A stretch of 64,000 nucleotides of DNA from Lachnospiraceae bacterium G11 (GCA_900103495.1 FMWZ01000014.1:1-64000), one strand, 5' to 3'; positions 14,597 through 23,802 are shown, counted from the first letter of the stretch. The notes: generated by a model from the sequence alone, not told the origin. Translations and numbers: made by a program.

Positions 14597-14720
14597 CTCC
14601 CAAGGCGAATATTTATCGCCCATATTATTTATTGTTTTGGGAGATATCCTCTGCCGTTGGGAGAAAATCTCTACTCCCAATTATATTCTTCTTTCTCCCA
14701 ATATTCAATCATAATTGGGA
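14597..14720. promoter_or_regulatory. Cluster of six TTGGGAG half-sites over the fic promoter
   Basis: CTCCCAA at 14597, 14674 and 14695; TTGGGAG at 14637 and 14657; TTGGGAT at 14715. Neighbouring sites are 17, 20, 20 and 21 bp apart (about two helical turns), except for the outer one at 14597. Sites at 14657 and 14674 form a perfect inverted pair. One copy lies between -35 and -10, one touches the -10, one is just upstream of the -35, and one is near the ribosome binding site: a repressor-type layout. Confidence 0.7.
14680..14708 (-). promoter_or_regulatory. Promoter of fic
   Basis: TTGAAT (14708-14703), 17-bp spacer, TATAAT (14685-14680) on the minus strand; it is embedded in the TTGGGAG cluster. 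Confidence 0.7.
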
Positions 14721-14733
14721 TTTTTCCTCCCCC

Positions 14734-16500
14734 CTAGCACTCCAGCAGCCCATCCTTGATCATAGCAAGGACAGTGTCTGCAACTTCAGGGGAAAACTGC
14801 GTTCCGCGGTTCTTCTCGATTTCGTCAAGGACCTGCTCCCTGGTAAGTCTTCCCCTATAGACACGGTCGCTTGTCATGGCGTCGAAGCTGTCGGCTATAC
14901 AAAGGATTCTTGCGAATGGAGTAATCTCGTCACCCTTTAGTCCGTCGGGGTAACCCTTTCCGTCGTAGCGCTCATGGTGATGTCTTACACCGTCTCTTAG
15001 GCCTGCCACATTCTCAATGTTCTTAAGGATATCGGAACCGATGACGGTGTGCTGCTTCATCAGGTTATACTCTTCGTCTGTCAGTCTTCCCTTCTTATTA
15101 AGTACGCTGTCGGGCACGCCGATTTTGCCAATATCATGCATCAATCCAATCTGTCTGATTCTGGCAATATCATCATCAGTGAAGGAATATGTCTCAGCCA
15201 TCCATGTGGCAATTTTCGCCGCATATTCTCCCACTCTTTCGGAGTGACCGCCTGTATACTCATCCTTTGCATCGATGGTGCCCGCTATAGTCTGGAAGGT
15301 GGCCTGAGTCATTTTCTCGGAGTAGAGTCTTCTGTCCTCGACCCTTGCGATTGCATCCTTAATGGTCTGCATGGCAGTGGTTGCAAGAAGGATCATAAGT
15401 CCAAGGCCCAAGAACACACCAAGTTTAAAAGTTCCTACATAGAATACAATAAGCTCAAAGGCCGCCGATACTATAAGAACCAACATTCCAAAGGCAACTA
15501 TGCTGTACCTTTTGATAAGATTCTTCCTTATATCAATGACCATGCAGATAAGTCCGGCCAGAATTGTAATGATGGTCCAGATATGAGCAAATTTAAGAGT
15601 GATATAGTACTCTACCGTACCTGTAAAGTGAAGGACGGTATTAATTAGCACCTGGGTAAAAATGATAGCCTCCAGAGGCACATAAATCTTCTCATACCTG
15701 TGCTCCTGGATCTCATTAAAGTACATGGCTCCAAATCCCGCCAGAGACTCCACCAAAAGAAATGCGAAGACGCTCGAATAGGATGGAGACTTAAAGATGA
15801 TCTGTCTGATGGGAGATTCGCTTATGATCCACAGACCATCAACAATCATTACAAAGGCCAGGTACAAAATAGCCTCTGCGGAATTAATCTTTCTCCTTAT
15901 AAATGCGTATGTAACTATTGCCACTGTACCTGCAAAAACAAGGGCACTTGCAATAATAACCAGGAAAATGTTCTGCTTTATATAAGGAAACCATACATTG
16001 TTTCCGTATCCATAAATCAGAGGATTAAAAATCTGAGTCTCGGTTCTTCTGGCGGTGACAATGATCTTTATCTGTCCTCCGCCATCCCCGTCCTTAAGGT
16101 CCGCTATGGCGTAACCGCTTACCACAGCCTCCCTTACTCCATTGAAGTTAACGGCGCGATAAAGCCCTCTGTCTTCTCCGTTTACAAGGATTCGGATGGT
16201 CTGCCTGGTTGCTCTCATGCTGATTGTCGTGCCCTCACGCACGCCTTCGGGAAGAGTGTTGGTGAGAATGAACTCATCCCCTTCGGCTCCGTTTCTCCTT
16301 ACAGGCAAAGAAACATCCTCGGTAACGGTGCCGTCAGGTTCGGTCAATGTCCATCCATCGGTCAGTTCCTCAACATCAAAGGAGCCGATATAAGCCTCTC
16401 CCTGCACGTCATCCGTAAATAAGGCATAACAAAATAGCGCTATTGCCAGCAATAGCATATATACAAATTCTATTTTTAAAACCGCATCCAGACGTCTCAT
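14734..16500 (-). CDS. Membrane HD-GYP protein (7TMR-DISM-like sensor)
   Basis: 588 residues. An N-terminal membrane helix (about 9-27) and an extracytoplasmic beta-rich domain (about 30-175) are followed by seven membrane helices (about 180-390) in the 7TMR-DISM style. The C-terminal HD-GYP domain has HDIGKIG (455-461) and HHERYDGKGYPDG (507-519). HD-GYP enzymes hydrolyse cyclic di-GMP, so this is probably a signal-controlled phosphodiesterase. No Shine-Dalgarno precedes the ATG; TAAAAT ends 6 nt upstream, again suggesting a leaderless message. Monocistronic, divergent from the PHP gene. Confidence 0.88.
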   Translation of the reverse strand: MRRLDAVLKIEFVYMLLLAIALFCYALFTDDVQGEAYIGSFDVEELTDGWTLTEPDGTVTEDVSLPVRRNGAEGDEFILTNTLPEGVREGTTISMRATRQTIRILVNGEDRGLYRAVNFNGVREAVVSGYAIADLKDGDGGGQIKIIVTARRTETQIFNPLIYGYGNNVWFPYIKQNIFLVIIASALVFAGTVAIVTYAFIRRKINSAEAILYLAFVMIVDGLWIISESPIRQIIFKSPSYSSVFAFLLVESLAGFGAMYFNEIQEHRYEKIYVPLEAIIFTQVLINTVLHFTGTVEYYITLKFAHIWTIITILAGLICMVIDIRKNLIKRYSIVAFGMLVLIVSAAFELIVFYVGTFKLGVFLGLGLMILLATTAMQTIKDAIARVEDRRLYSEKMTQATFQTIAGTIDAKDEYTGGHSERVGEYAAKIATWMAETYSFTDDDIARIRQIGLMHDIGKIGVPDSVLNKKGRLTDEEYNLMKQHTVIGSDILKNIENVAGLRDGVRHHHERYDGKGYPDGLKGDEITPFARILCIADSFDAMTSDRVYRGRLTREQVLDEIEKNRGTQFSPEVADTVLAMIKDGLLEC

Positions 16501-16559
16501 AATGCCATTTTACCACCAATATTTTTATTTTTCCACAATTCATCAAGTTGTGAGAATTA

Positions 16560-16588
16560 TTGCTTTTTCCTCGCATTTCCGCTATCAT
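16560..16588 (+). promoter_or_regulatory. Promoter of the PHP phosphatase gene
   Basis: TTGCTT (16560-16565), 17-bp spacer, TATCAT (16583-16588), plus strand; the ATG at 16620 follows after a short leader with GAAGGGAG. Confidence 0.6.
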
Positions 16589-16619
16589 TTACCATATCAA
16601 GACGAAGGGAGACAGGTTT

Positions 16620-17441
16620 ATGTCTATAACATCAGATTTCCATATACATACAGCTTTTTCAGAGGATTCCGATGCTCCAATGAGAGATGTCATCGAATCC
16701 GGAATTTCCAAGGGTTTAACCCACATGTGCTTCACCGAGCACATGGATATTAATTTCCCCACTTCAGAGGAATTTCCCAATCCCGGTGCTTTTGAGGTTA
16801 ACACCGATTCATACCTCTATGAGCTTCTGAAGATGAGGGATGAATACGAAGGCAAGATTAAACTTCTATTTGGTATCGAGCTTGGCATCCAGACATCATG
16901 CCTTAAGGAGATTGCCGCCTATGCCAAGTCCTACGACTTCGACTTCATTATTGCTTCATCCCACCTTGTAAGGGGCATGGACATCTGCTGGCCCTCCTTC
17001 TACGAGGGAAGAAGTGATGAGGAAGCCTACAGAGAATACTTCGAATCCGAGCTGGAAAACATCAAAAAGTTTAAGAACTTCGATGTCTATGGTCACCTTG
17101 ATTATGTTGTAAGATACGGTGCATCCAAGGATCAGAACTATTCTTACGAGAAATACCGCGACCTTTTCGACCGCATGCTTGAGGAACTGATTGAGAATGA
17201 AAAAGGTATTGAGATAAATACCGCAGGAATAAGAAAAGGGCTCTCCTTTGCCCACCCTCACATTGGTATCCTTAAAAGGTACAAGGAGCTTGGCGGCGAA
17301 ATCATCACCATCGGCTCCGATGCACACTATGCAAAGGACGTGGCTGCGGACTTTAATGTTGCCGAAGACATGTTAAAAGAATGCGGCTTCAAATACTATA
17401 CATTATTTGAAAACCGCATCCCTGAATATAAGAAGCTTTAA
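16620..17441 (+). CDS. hisK: PHP-family phosphatase, histidinol-phosphatase-like
   Basis: 273 residues counted from the ATG at 16620, chosen because GAAGGGAG lies just upstream and the conserved domain starts at once (SDFHIHTAFSEDSD). Metal-binding His/Asp/Glu residues recur at TEHMDI, ASSHL, YGHLDYV and GSDAHY, as in the PHP-type HisK/HisJ histidinol phosphatases. It may complete histidine synthesis, but no other his gene is nearby, so a more general phosphoesterase role remains possible. Convergent with the esterase gene, overlapping it by 4 nt. Confidence 0.75.
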   Translation: MSITSDFHIHTAFSEDSDAPMRDVIESGISKGLTHMCFTEHMDINFPTSEEFPNPGAFEVNTDSYLYELLKMRDEYEGKIKLLFGIELGIQTSCLKEIAAYAKSYDFDFIIASSHLVRGMDICWPSFYEGRSDEEAYREYFESELENIKKFKNFDVYGHLDYVVRYGASKDQNYSYEKYRDLFDRMLEELIENEKGIEINTAGIRKGLSFAHPHIGILKRYKELGGEIITIGSDAHYAKDVAADFNVAEDMLKECGFKYYTLFENRIPEYKKL

Positions 17442-18547
17442 ACATTCTTAAATATTAATTTTGCAAAATCTCTGAAGGACTCACGCCATACATTCCAGTC
17501 GTGGGTTCCGTCATAAACTTTTCGGACCTGGGTGATACCTTTCTCCTTAAGAAGCTCATCATCATGAGCGAAATTGCTCCAGAAAGGATCTTTATCACCC
17601 ATGGATCTGAAGAAGACGTTAAACAAAGCATTAAACTTCTTTCCGTCATCCAGAAGCTTTAAGTGCTCATTGGCGCTTGCTTCTCTTCCGGGCAAATCAA
17701 GCTCTGACCCCTGAATTATATCCGTAACAAATCCGCTGAACACTCCAAGGCAATCAAACATCTCCGGATGGGCAAAGCCCGTAAGACAGGTCTGCAAAGA
17801 GCCCATGGAAAGTCCCGCCATGCCTCTATATACCTTCTTGCCGCCGACCCTGAATTTCTTCTCTATGAAGGGAATAACATCCTCCATAAGGTATTTATCA
17901 AACAGGAGAAAATCAACCACTCTCCTGCCCTTCTCATCCACCTTCTGGACCATTCCGTTATTCATAACGATTACAAAAGGTACCGTCCTGCCCTCGGCTA
18001 TGAGATTATCCATAATAAAGTTAACCTTGCCTGCTGCCGTCCAGCCCATCTCGTTCTCGCCGTGACCGTGCTGTAAGTAAAGCACAGGATAGGTCTTGTA
18101 AGTCTCATCATATCCCGGAGGCGTATAGACCACGCAACTCTCCCACTCGCCGGTTACACTTGATTCAAAGAATTCTCTTCTGACGCTTCCGTGGGGAACA
18201 TCTTTAATTTTGTAAAAATCGTCATTGGTCTCCAACTCCACATAGTTATAGGGTCTCGAATACCCGTAGGATATGGGAAGCATGGGAGTTATTAATTCCA
18301 CCCCGTCAACTATAAGCTGAACATAGTTCATTGCGCTTACTGCGGTATAAGGTGTCTTCCATATTCCGGATTCATCTTTGGTGCAGTAATGGTCAACTTC
18401 TTCATAGCGGAAGTTCACCTTATCCGCTTCCGGCGCTTTTATCTGAAGAAAGGGCTTGCCCTCTTCATAAACCAGACACTCTACCTGTCCTTCATAGGGC
18501 AAAACCCTGTCAAAAGCTAAGGTCTGAAAGAAGGTATTATATTTCAT
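17438..18547 (-). CDS. Esterase with N-terminal sandwich domain (CE1/esterase D-like)
   Basis: 369 residues with no signal peptide, so cytosolic. The N-terminal third is beta-rich, as in E-set-linked esterases. The alpha/beta hydrolase part has YLQHGHGENEMGW (oxyanion region), the nucleophile elbow GLSMGS, and a likely catalytic His in GTHDWNVW near the end. The pattern matches CE1-type acyl or feruloyl esterases. It overlaps the phosphorylase gene by 4 nt as the last gene of the operon; it probably removes acyl groups from imported oligosaccharides. Acyl specificity unknown. Confidence 0.8.
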   Translation of the reverse strand: MKYNTFFQTLAFDRVLPYEGQVECLVYEEGKPFLQIKAPEADKVNFRYEEVDHYCTKDESGIWKTPYTAVSAMNYVQLIVDGVELITPMLPISYGYSRPYNYVELETNDDFYKIKDVPHGSVRREFFESSVTGEWESCVVYTPPGYDETYKTYPVLYLQHGHGENEMGWTAAGKVNFIMDNLIAEGRTVPFVIVMNNGMVQKVDEKGRRVVDFLLFDKYLMEDVIPFIEKKFRVGGKKVYRGMAGLSMGSLQTCLTGFAHPEMFDCLGVFSGFVTDIIQGSELDLPGREASANEHLKLLDDGKKFNALFNVFFRSMGDKDPFWSNFAHDDELLKEKGITQVRKVYDGTHDWNVWRESFRDFAKLIFKNV

Positions 18548-20073
18548 ATTACTCTCTCCCCGTCTTTGTCCTTTGCAATGATTACGCAGTCAAAATCCGT
18601 AAGATTCAGTTTAAGGGTGGCTGCATATTCACCCTTAATCCATTTGATGAAAATAACATCTTTATTGGCTTTGGCTTCAATTGTACTGTCAAAGGAGAAA
18701 GCTCCAAAACTGTTTCTGAATCTGAGAAGTTCAATCTGTCTCTTTACAACATCCTTTTTAAGAGCCTCTCTGACCATTTCAGATGTGTAGTTGGTTCTGT
18801 TTATCTCCTTATGTCCGCCGGCGCCTGCTGCCTTCACAGCCTCATAGTCATTCTTTCCTGCCAGCAAATCAAGATACCACACCTGAGGTTTTCCCGGCAT
18901 AAATAACTGCAAAGCCCTTGCAGCCAGCATCTTCTTATCATCCTCACCGAGAGCCGAATAATAAGTGGCATTAACCTGATAGTACATGTTCTTGGCACCG
19001 TGAAGGTCCTTTACAAAGCCTCCTCTGCCAACAACAGTCTTAATAAGTTTCTCAATCTGCTCCTCAGGAATGAGACCCTTCAGGTCAAGAAGAGGTATTC
19101 CGTCGTGGCAGCCAAGCATATTGACTGTCTTAATCTTCTTATCAATCAGCTCATTGGCCCAGGCCACAAGGGTAGAGCCGTCTTTATTCTCGAAAGCGTC
19201 GATAATAAGTCCCGGCAGGAAGAAGTCATAGGTCATATAACCCTTATCTGCTATGGTCTCGTATATCTTCTCGCTGTAGCTTGCATGTATTTCGGGAAGC
19301 AGAGTCAGTCCATACTTATCCGCCAAAGCTCTTACCTTTGATAACAAATCCCAGGTTCCCGGCTCATTAAGGAAATTCTTAAGTCCCGGTTCCTTTGGTG
19401 CATAGGCGAAAGCGTCAAGTCGAACAATGCTTGCTCCATACTCGGATATTTTCCTAAGGGTATCGTCATAGAAATCCCAAACCAAAGGAGACTTGATATT
19501 AAGGTCCATCTGACCCAAATACTTCTCTCCTTCAGGAGTTTCCTTAACCTCCTGGTAGAAGGTGTTCCAATAGGGAACCTTCTTTCCGTCAGGCATCTTA
19601 ACCATAAGAATGGGAAGTCCGGGCTTTCTGAAGAACATATCCTTTATGTATTTGTCATCGGGCTTAATGTAGCCTTCGGGAGTCATCTCTCCCTTCCCCG
19701 CCCAGAATTCATTCCAGTTAATAAAGAAATCCTTATAAGGAGAAGCTTCACCTTTTGCCACCAGATCTTTAAACTGGGGAGACTGAACCGAGGCATGGTT
19801 TAAGATAAAGTCAAGCTTTAAGTCTATCCCCATGTCCTGTAAAGCACTGAGGTCCTCCCTCTTTGCAAGACTCTCCTCAAGGGAATAATCAATAACCGAA
19901 AAGCCTCTGTCCAAATCTGTATGATAGAGACTAGGCAGGATATAGAAGGATGAAAAAGTACCCTTCAAATCATCCGATGAAAGAAATCCGGTGATATCTT
20001 TAAGGGTTCCTCCCATACTGTCCGGATATGCATTTAACATGGGCTTATTGTTGGCCCCTGATGTATTACTCAT
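18544..20073 (-). CDS. GH13_18 sucrose-phosphorylase-family enzyme
   Basis: 509 residues. Catalytic residues in the GH13_18 pattern: nucleophile Asp in VRLDAFAY, acid/base Glu in LPEIHASY, and Asp in GCHDGIPLLDL. Such enzymes cleave sucrose, sucrose 6-phosphate, glucosylglycerol or glucosylglycerate with phosphate to give glucose 1-phosphate. The GCHDGIP block differs from the THDGIG of classical sucrose phosphorylases and is closer to the variants acting on phosphorylated or other glucosides, so gtfA is not assigned. It overlaps the next esterase gene and follows a P-loop kinase gene by 2 nt. Confidence 0.82.
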   Translation of the reverse strand: MSNTSGANNKPMLNAYPDSMGGTLKDITGFLSSDDLKGTFSSFYILPSLYHTDLDRGFSVIDYSLEESLAKREDLSALQDMGIDLKLDFILNHASVQSPQFKDLVAKGEASPYKDFFINWNEFWAGKGEMTPEGYIKPDDKYIKDMFFRKPGLPILMVKMPDGKKVPYWNTFYQEVKETPEGEKYLGQMDLNIKSPLVWDFYDDTLRKISEYGASIVRLDAFAYAPKEPGLKNFLNEPGTWDLLSKVRALADKYGLTLLPEIHASYSEKIYETIADKGYMTYDFFLPGLIIDAFENKDGSTLVAWANELIDKKIKTVNMLGCHDGIPLLDLKGLIPEEQIEKLIKTVVGRGGFVKDLHGAKNMYYQVNATYYSALGEDDKKMLAARALQLFMPGKPQVWYLDLLAGKNDYEAVKAAGAGGHKEINRTNYTSEMVREALKKDVVKRQIELLRFRNSFGAFSFDSTIEAKANKDVIFIKWIKGEYAATLKLNLTDFDCVIIAKDKDGERVI

Positions 20074-20075
20074 AA

Positions 20076-20879
20076 TTACTTCTCCGCTTCCATAAGCTTT
20101 TCATACTCATCAAAGCTTAAGATTTCTCCCTGCTTTGAAATGATTATCTTTGCCTTATGTGCCTGGTTCTTTATCTGTCCCTGCTCGATTTCAAGAACCA
20201 TTGTGGTAAAAGGTGAGTCAGTTGCTCCATCCCTGTTTCTTGATCTTCTGTGCTCCAGCGTTTCCTTGGGAGTACTGTTAAGAAGAATAGGGATATCCAC
20301 TCCCTTATAGTTGTCGCTGTTGCCGTGGGTCCACTCAATAATAAGTACATCCGTATCCGAGAAATCCACGTCATCATACCAAAGCTCATCCTCTTTTCTT
20401 CCAAGGCGTCTTAGGCTGATGCTCTTAGCTCCCTCTTTGAAATCAAGAGCTATTTTCTCAATCTCTTTAAAGTTGATTTCCTTATCGGAGCCAAGATAAT
20501 CCGCAAGGCCCTCTCTTCCAAGTTCCTCATAAACACGAAGTCTCTCTGCATCGTTAAGCATGGGGATTCTTCTTGGATAGTTGTCCCCCGATAAGGTGTA
20601 GCTCTTTATGCCTGCAGATGTAAGGTAGAAGGAAAGAATGGAAGCGATTTCCGACTTGCCTACTCCCGAACCGCCGCATACGGTAATAACAATCTTTTCT
20701 TTTCCCTTTAATGCCTCTTCCTTCATAAGTTCAAGGAGTCTTGGAAAAATTACATTGGCCTTCATTACATGGCCTTCATTTATCTCAACCTTATCTCCCG
20801 GCATATCCCCGTGAGGAATATCCGAAGGGATCACCGGTGCCTTCCAGTCTTTAATCTGATTCAGCTTATCAAGTAACAT
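20076..20879 (-). CDS. P-loop kinase of the uridine-kinase/phosphoribulokinase type, substrate unknown
   Basis: 267 residues from the ATG at 20879, which has GGAGG at 7-nt spacing. The Walker A is CGGSGVGKSE (about residues 68-77); a Walker-B-like stretch TDVLIIEWTHGN and a basic segment HRRSRNRDG near the lid follow. It belongs broadly to the uridine-kinase/adenylylsulfate-kinase group, but nothing identifies the acceptor. The 2-nt spacing to both the upstream esterase and the downstream phosphorylase makes a sugar or sugar-derivative substrate likely, perhaps the product released by the phosphorylase. Confidence 0.7.
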   Translation of the reverse strand: MLLDKLNQIKDWKAPVIPSDIPHGDMPGDKVEINEGHVMKANVIFPRLLELMKEEALKGKEKIVITVCGGSGVGKSEIASILSFYLTSAGIKSYTLSGDNYPRRIPMLNDAERLRVYEELGREGLADYLGSDKEINFKEIEKIALDFKEGAKSISLRRLGRKEDELWYDDVDFSDTDVLIIEWTHGNSDNYKGVDIPILLNSTPKETLEHRRSRNRDGATDSPFTTMVLEIEQGQIKNQAHKAKIIISKQGEILSFDEYEKLMEAEK

Positions 20880-20881
20880 TT

Positions 20882-21679
20882 CTAATCCTCCAAAGCCCAT
20901 TCAATGGCAGGCTCCAAGTACTTATTCCAGAAAATCCAGTCATGGATTCCTTCGCTTTCTTTATATGTAAGATTTACCTTATGCTCATTAAGGAAATCTC
21001 TGAACTGTCTGTTGTTCTCAATAAGGAAATCCTCTGAACCGCAGGCCATAAATACAGGCTGAATGGTCTCGCCCTTTTTAAGTCTTTCCTTAACGATAAA
21101 CTCGGGATCGTTAACTGTTTCTTTAACCTTATCAAGGTCACCGAATACGTGGCAGTAATAGTCATAATCTGCAATCCCGTCGTTTACTCCGGGCTTAATA
21201 TCCTTAAGACCGTTAACGATAAGTGCTGATGAGAGACCAAAGATTTTGCCATAGTTCTCGGGGTGCTCAAGCCCTGCATGAATTGCGCCGAAGCCCCCCA
21301 TGGAAAGGCCGCCTATGAATGTATCCTTTGCTTCTTTTGAGAGGCCGAAGGTTTTTCTGCAGTAGTCAAGAAGCTCGAAGCCTACAAAATCTGCGTACTT
21401 AAAGCAGCATCCCTTGGCGTTAAGATAGAAGCTGTTGTCGCCCGAAGGCATGATAACAGCCATATTATATTTAAGAGCCAGGTCGCTGATAAGACTTCCA
21501 AGTGTCCAGTCTCTGGTGTTTCCTGAATAACCGTGAAGAAGCATAAGAGTCTTCATGGGTCTGTCGTAGTTTTTGTTTCCCTCCTTCATTTCAGGGGGAA
21601 CATCATTGGGAAGACACATATGAAATGTGGTCTGTCTCCAGATAGAAGGTGAAAAATAACTGATCTGTAAATATGACAT
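20882..21679 (-). CDS. Tributyrin-esterase-like alpha/beta hydrolase
   Basis: 265 residues, cytosolic. LLHGYSGN gives the oxyanion hole, GGLSMGGFGA the nucleophile elbow, and GIHDWIFW the catalytic His. It resembles EstA/FrmB-type short-chain acyl esterases. Second esterase of the operon; together with the one at 17438-18547 it suggests an acylated substrate. It lies 15 nt downstream of the DUF3237 gene. Confidence 0.82.
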   Translation of the reverse strand: MSYLQISYFSPSIWRQTTFHMCLPNDVPPEMKEGNKNYDRPMKTLMLLHGYSGNTRDWTLGSLISDLALKYNMAVIMPSGDNSFYLNAKGCCFKYADFVGFELLDYCRKTFGLSKEAKDTFIGGLSMGGFGAIHAGLEHPENYGKIFGLSSALIVNGLKDIKPGVNDGIADYDYYCHVFGDLDKVKETVNDPEFIVKERLKKGETIQPVFMACGSEDFLIENNRQFRDFLNEHKVNLTYKESEGIHDWIFWNKYLEPAIEWALED

Positions 21680-21694
21680 ATTAAATATCTCCTC

Positions 21695-22096
21695 TCAATC
21701 CTCTTTAAAGATATGTATGATAACGCCGCCTTCTTTGGGTTCCAGCGTACCCTTTAACGTGGCTGTCTCCATCCACGAAAGAGCCTTGGAATCGGTAACA
21801 ATCCTTGGCGTTGTCTCATGGACGAACTTATTCTCGTCAGCCGTGCCGTTGTTCTCAATAAATATACGGCACTTTTCCCCTTCCATATCTTTTCCCTCAA
21901 GAATATATCTTGCGGACAGGGTTCTTCTTTCGGGATAGAATTCCTTCTGGGTGTCAACGCCCCCGGGAAGTATCACTCCTTCAAAAAACTCCGACTTCGC
22001 ATCACCGCCGAAATTAATCATTACCGCTTCGGCGGATTTCCCTTTTACCTCATAAATATCTGTAAGATTAACGTTGATTGTAAGAATCTCTTTCAT
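21695..22096 (-). CDS. DUF3237-family protein
   Basis: 133 residues, a small predicted beta-barrel. The conserved features GGVDTQ, LSARYILEGKD and IFIENNG fit DUF3237, whose biochemical role is unknown. The downstream pairing with an esterase and the upstream Nif3-like gene (10 nt) place it in the sugar operon. It could bind a lipid or an acyl ligand, but that is a guess. Confidence 0.65.
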   Translation of the reverse strand: MKEILTINVNLTDIYEVKGKSAEAVMINFGGDAKSEFFEGVILPGGVDTQKEFYPERRTLSARYILEGKDMEGEKCRIFIENNGTADENKFVHETTPRIVTDSKALSWMETATLKGTLEPKEGGVIIHIFKED

Positions 22097-22105
22097 ATAT
22101 GCCCC

Positions 22106-22930
22106 CTAAATCATGTAAGTGAAGGGATCACCCGCATCCACGAAGGTGACGGGAATATCTCCCGTAATGCTCTTAAGCCACCCCGGAAGATGCTTCATTC
22201 CGCACTCCTCGCTTCTCTCGTGTCCCAAAACTATCATAGCTTTATTCATTCCCATTTGGGAAGCATCTCTTACGTAAGCAGAAAGAGTCCATTCTGTAAT
22301 GTCGCCGCAAACCACCACGTCGATATTACGCTCTCTCATGTATATCATAGGCATATTCTCAACCCCTAAGCCGAGGCTGCCGCCGCCTACCAAAACTCCC
22401 ACTCTTCTTACGGGCATCTTTGGATCACCGATTACTCTCAATGCCCTGAGATTTAATTTGTCCTTGAAAAAATCCACAAGTTCTCCGAGACTTGTCTCCG
22501 GAAGCACATAAGTCCCGCCGAAGCCTCTCTTATCTCTTTCCCTGTAGTATCTCCAGCCAAACTCCTCGTCGAAGCCGTGATAAATCCAGTCCTCGGTTCC
22601 TGCATGCATATGATCGTGGAATCTCCAGACTGCTATCCTGTTATCCTCTAAGATTTTCTTCTTTGAAAGGTAAACCGGATCCTCTGTAAGCCAGCCCTCG
22701 TCATCCTTTCCCGTAAACCAGGTAGGCTCATGGGTGATAATCAGGTTTGCCCCAATTTTTATGGTCTCTTTAATCACATCCACAGTGGCCATAAAGGTGG
22801 TGACTACTCCGGTCACTTCCATGTTCTCATCCCCAATCATGAGATGATCGCAGGTCTCATTATATGGGAAACGTCTGCTTCCGCTCTTATTGATTACGCC
22901 TTCAATTATCTCTTTAACAGTCATAGCCAT
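22106..22930 (-). CDS. NIF3-like dinuclear metal-centre protein
   Basis: 274 residues. TFMATVDVIKETIKIGANLIITHEPTW-type sequence (about 43-70) and a C-terminal HERSEE provide the His/Glu ligands expected of the Nif3/DUF34 fold. Family members are metal-dependent hydrolases of uncertain substrate. The second ATG (22924) has better spacing to AAAGGGA than the first. First gene of the operon, divergent from the AraC regulator with only 47 bp between, which makes AraC control likely. Confidence 0.75.
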   Translation of the reverse strand: MAMTVKEIIEGVINKSGSRRFPYNETCDHLMIGDENMEVTGVVTTFMATVDVIKETIKIGANLIITHEPTWFTGKDDEGWLTEDPVYLSKKKILEDNRIAVWRFHDHMHAGTEDWIYHGFDEEFGWRYYRERDKRGFGGTYVLPETSLGELVDFFKDKLNLRALRVIGDPKMPVRRVGVLVGGGSLGLGVENMPMIYMRERNIDVVVCGDITEWTLSAYVRDASQMGMNKAMIVLGHERSEECGMKHLPGWLKSITGDIPVTFVDAGDPFTYMI

Positions 22931-22977
22931 TCCCTTTTCTTTATGCTATCATTTATGTGTAACTTTCGGAGGTTATC

Positions 22978-23802
22978 ATGACAGATTTCTACGAATCCAA
23001 CAATGATATATTTAACTTACTCCCTGTGCAGATTTATCGCCACAATCTGGAGGGAAATCTTATTTACTCTCCCCTTCACTGGCACAGAAGCATTGAGGTT
23101 ACCGTTAACTTAACCGGTAACATTCGCTTCAACTCAGGAAGCAGCCACTTCGATATGAAGGAATCGGATTGGATTCTCATAAACAGCTGTGAGCTTCACT
23201 CCTGCAGTTACGTTTCCTTAGAGGACCACTTCACCGGCATCAGTTTCATCATTTCAAACCCCTTCGTGGAGAAATGGGTCGGAAAGAATCTCTTCTTCAA
23301 AAATCCCGGCATCAAACATGTGACGGATGAAATAAGGCATATTGCTTTGGATGTTTATAACCTTGATGAGGAGGATAAGGAATATCCTTTTCTTCTCATG
23401 AGCAAAACCTATGCCCTCTTAGGAATTATTTCCAAATACTGTATAAGCCCTGACTCCGCCTCCAAAGCCGGAATGAACTCCTCGGATATAACCATGCAGC
23501 TTACAGATTATATCGAAGCCCACTATCGCGAGGATCTGTCCGTGGAGAGCGTGTCAGGTCATTTTAAATACTCTCCCACTTACTTCTCAAGGCTCTTTAA
23601 AGAATCCCTGGGAGTAACTTTTCATTCATATCTTAATTTCGTTCGAGCCAGTCATGCCGCCGAACAGCTTTCATCCGGAAAGACCAATCTGACGGATTGT
23701 GCCTTCGATAACGGATTCCCCAATGTGAAGTCCTTTATAAACACCTTCAAAAAGCTTTATGGCTGCACTCCCGGTACTTTTCTTAATTCCAAACAGGGTT
23801 AA
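22978..23802 (+). CDS. AraC-family transcription regulator
   Basis: 274 residues. An N-terminal cupin-like sugar-sensing half (HWHRSIEVTVNLTGN) and a C-terminal pair of helix-turn-helices (about 175-270; YSPTYFSRLFKESLGVTFHS and GFPNVKSFINTFKKLYGCTP) define it. CGGAGG precedes the ATG at proper spacing. It sits between the esterase/phosphorylase operon, transcribed divergently, and the ABC importer genes, which end 4 nt inside it in convergent orientation. It probably activates one or both in response to the imported sugar. Confidence 0.88.
   Translation: MTDFYESNNDIFNLLPVQIYRHNLEGNLIYSPLHWHRSIEVTVNLTGNIRFNSGSSHFDMKESDWILINSCELHSCSYVSLEDHFTGISFIISNPFVEKWVGKNLFFKNPGIKHVTDEIRHIALDVYNLDEEDKEYPFLLMSKTYALLGIISKYCISPDSASKAGMNSSDITMQLTDYIEAHYREDLSVESVSGHFKYSPTYFSRLFKESLGVTFHSYLNFVRASHAAEQLSSGKTNLTDCAFDNGFPNVKSFINTFKKLYGCTPGTFLNSKQG

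Noticed and set aside
18544-20073. Naming the phosphorylase gtfA (sucrose phosphorylase)
   Set aside because: The acceptor-side block GCHDGIP differs from classical sucrose phosphorylases, and the operon contains unassigned enzymes, so only the family is given.
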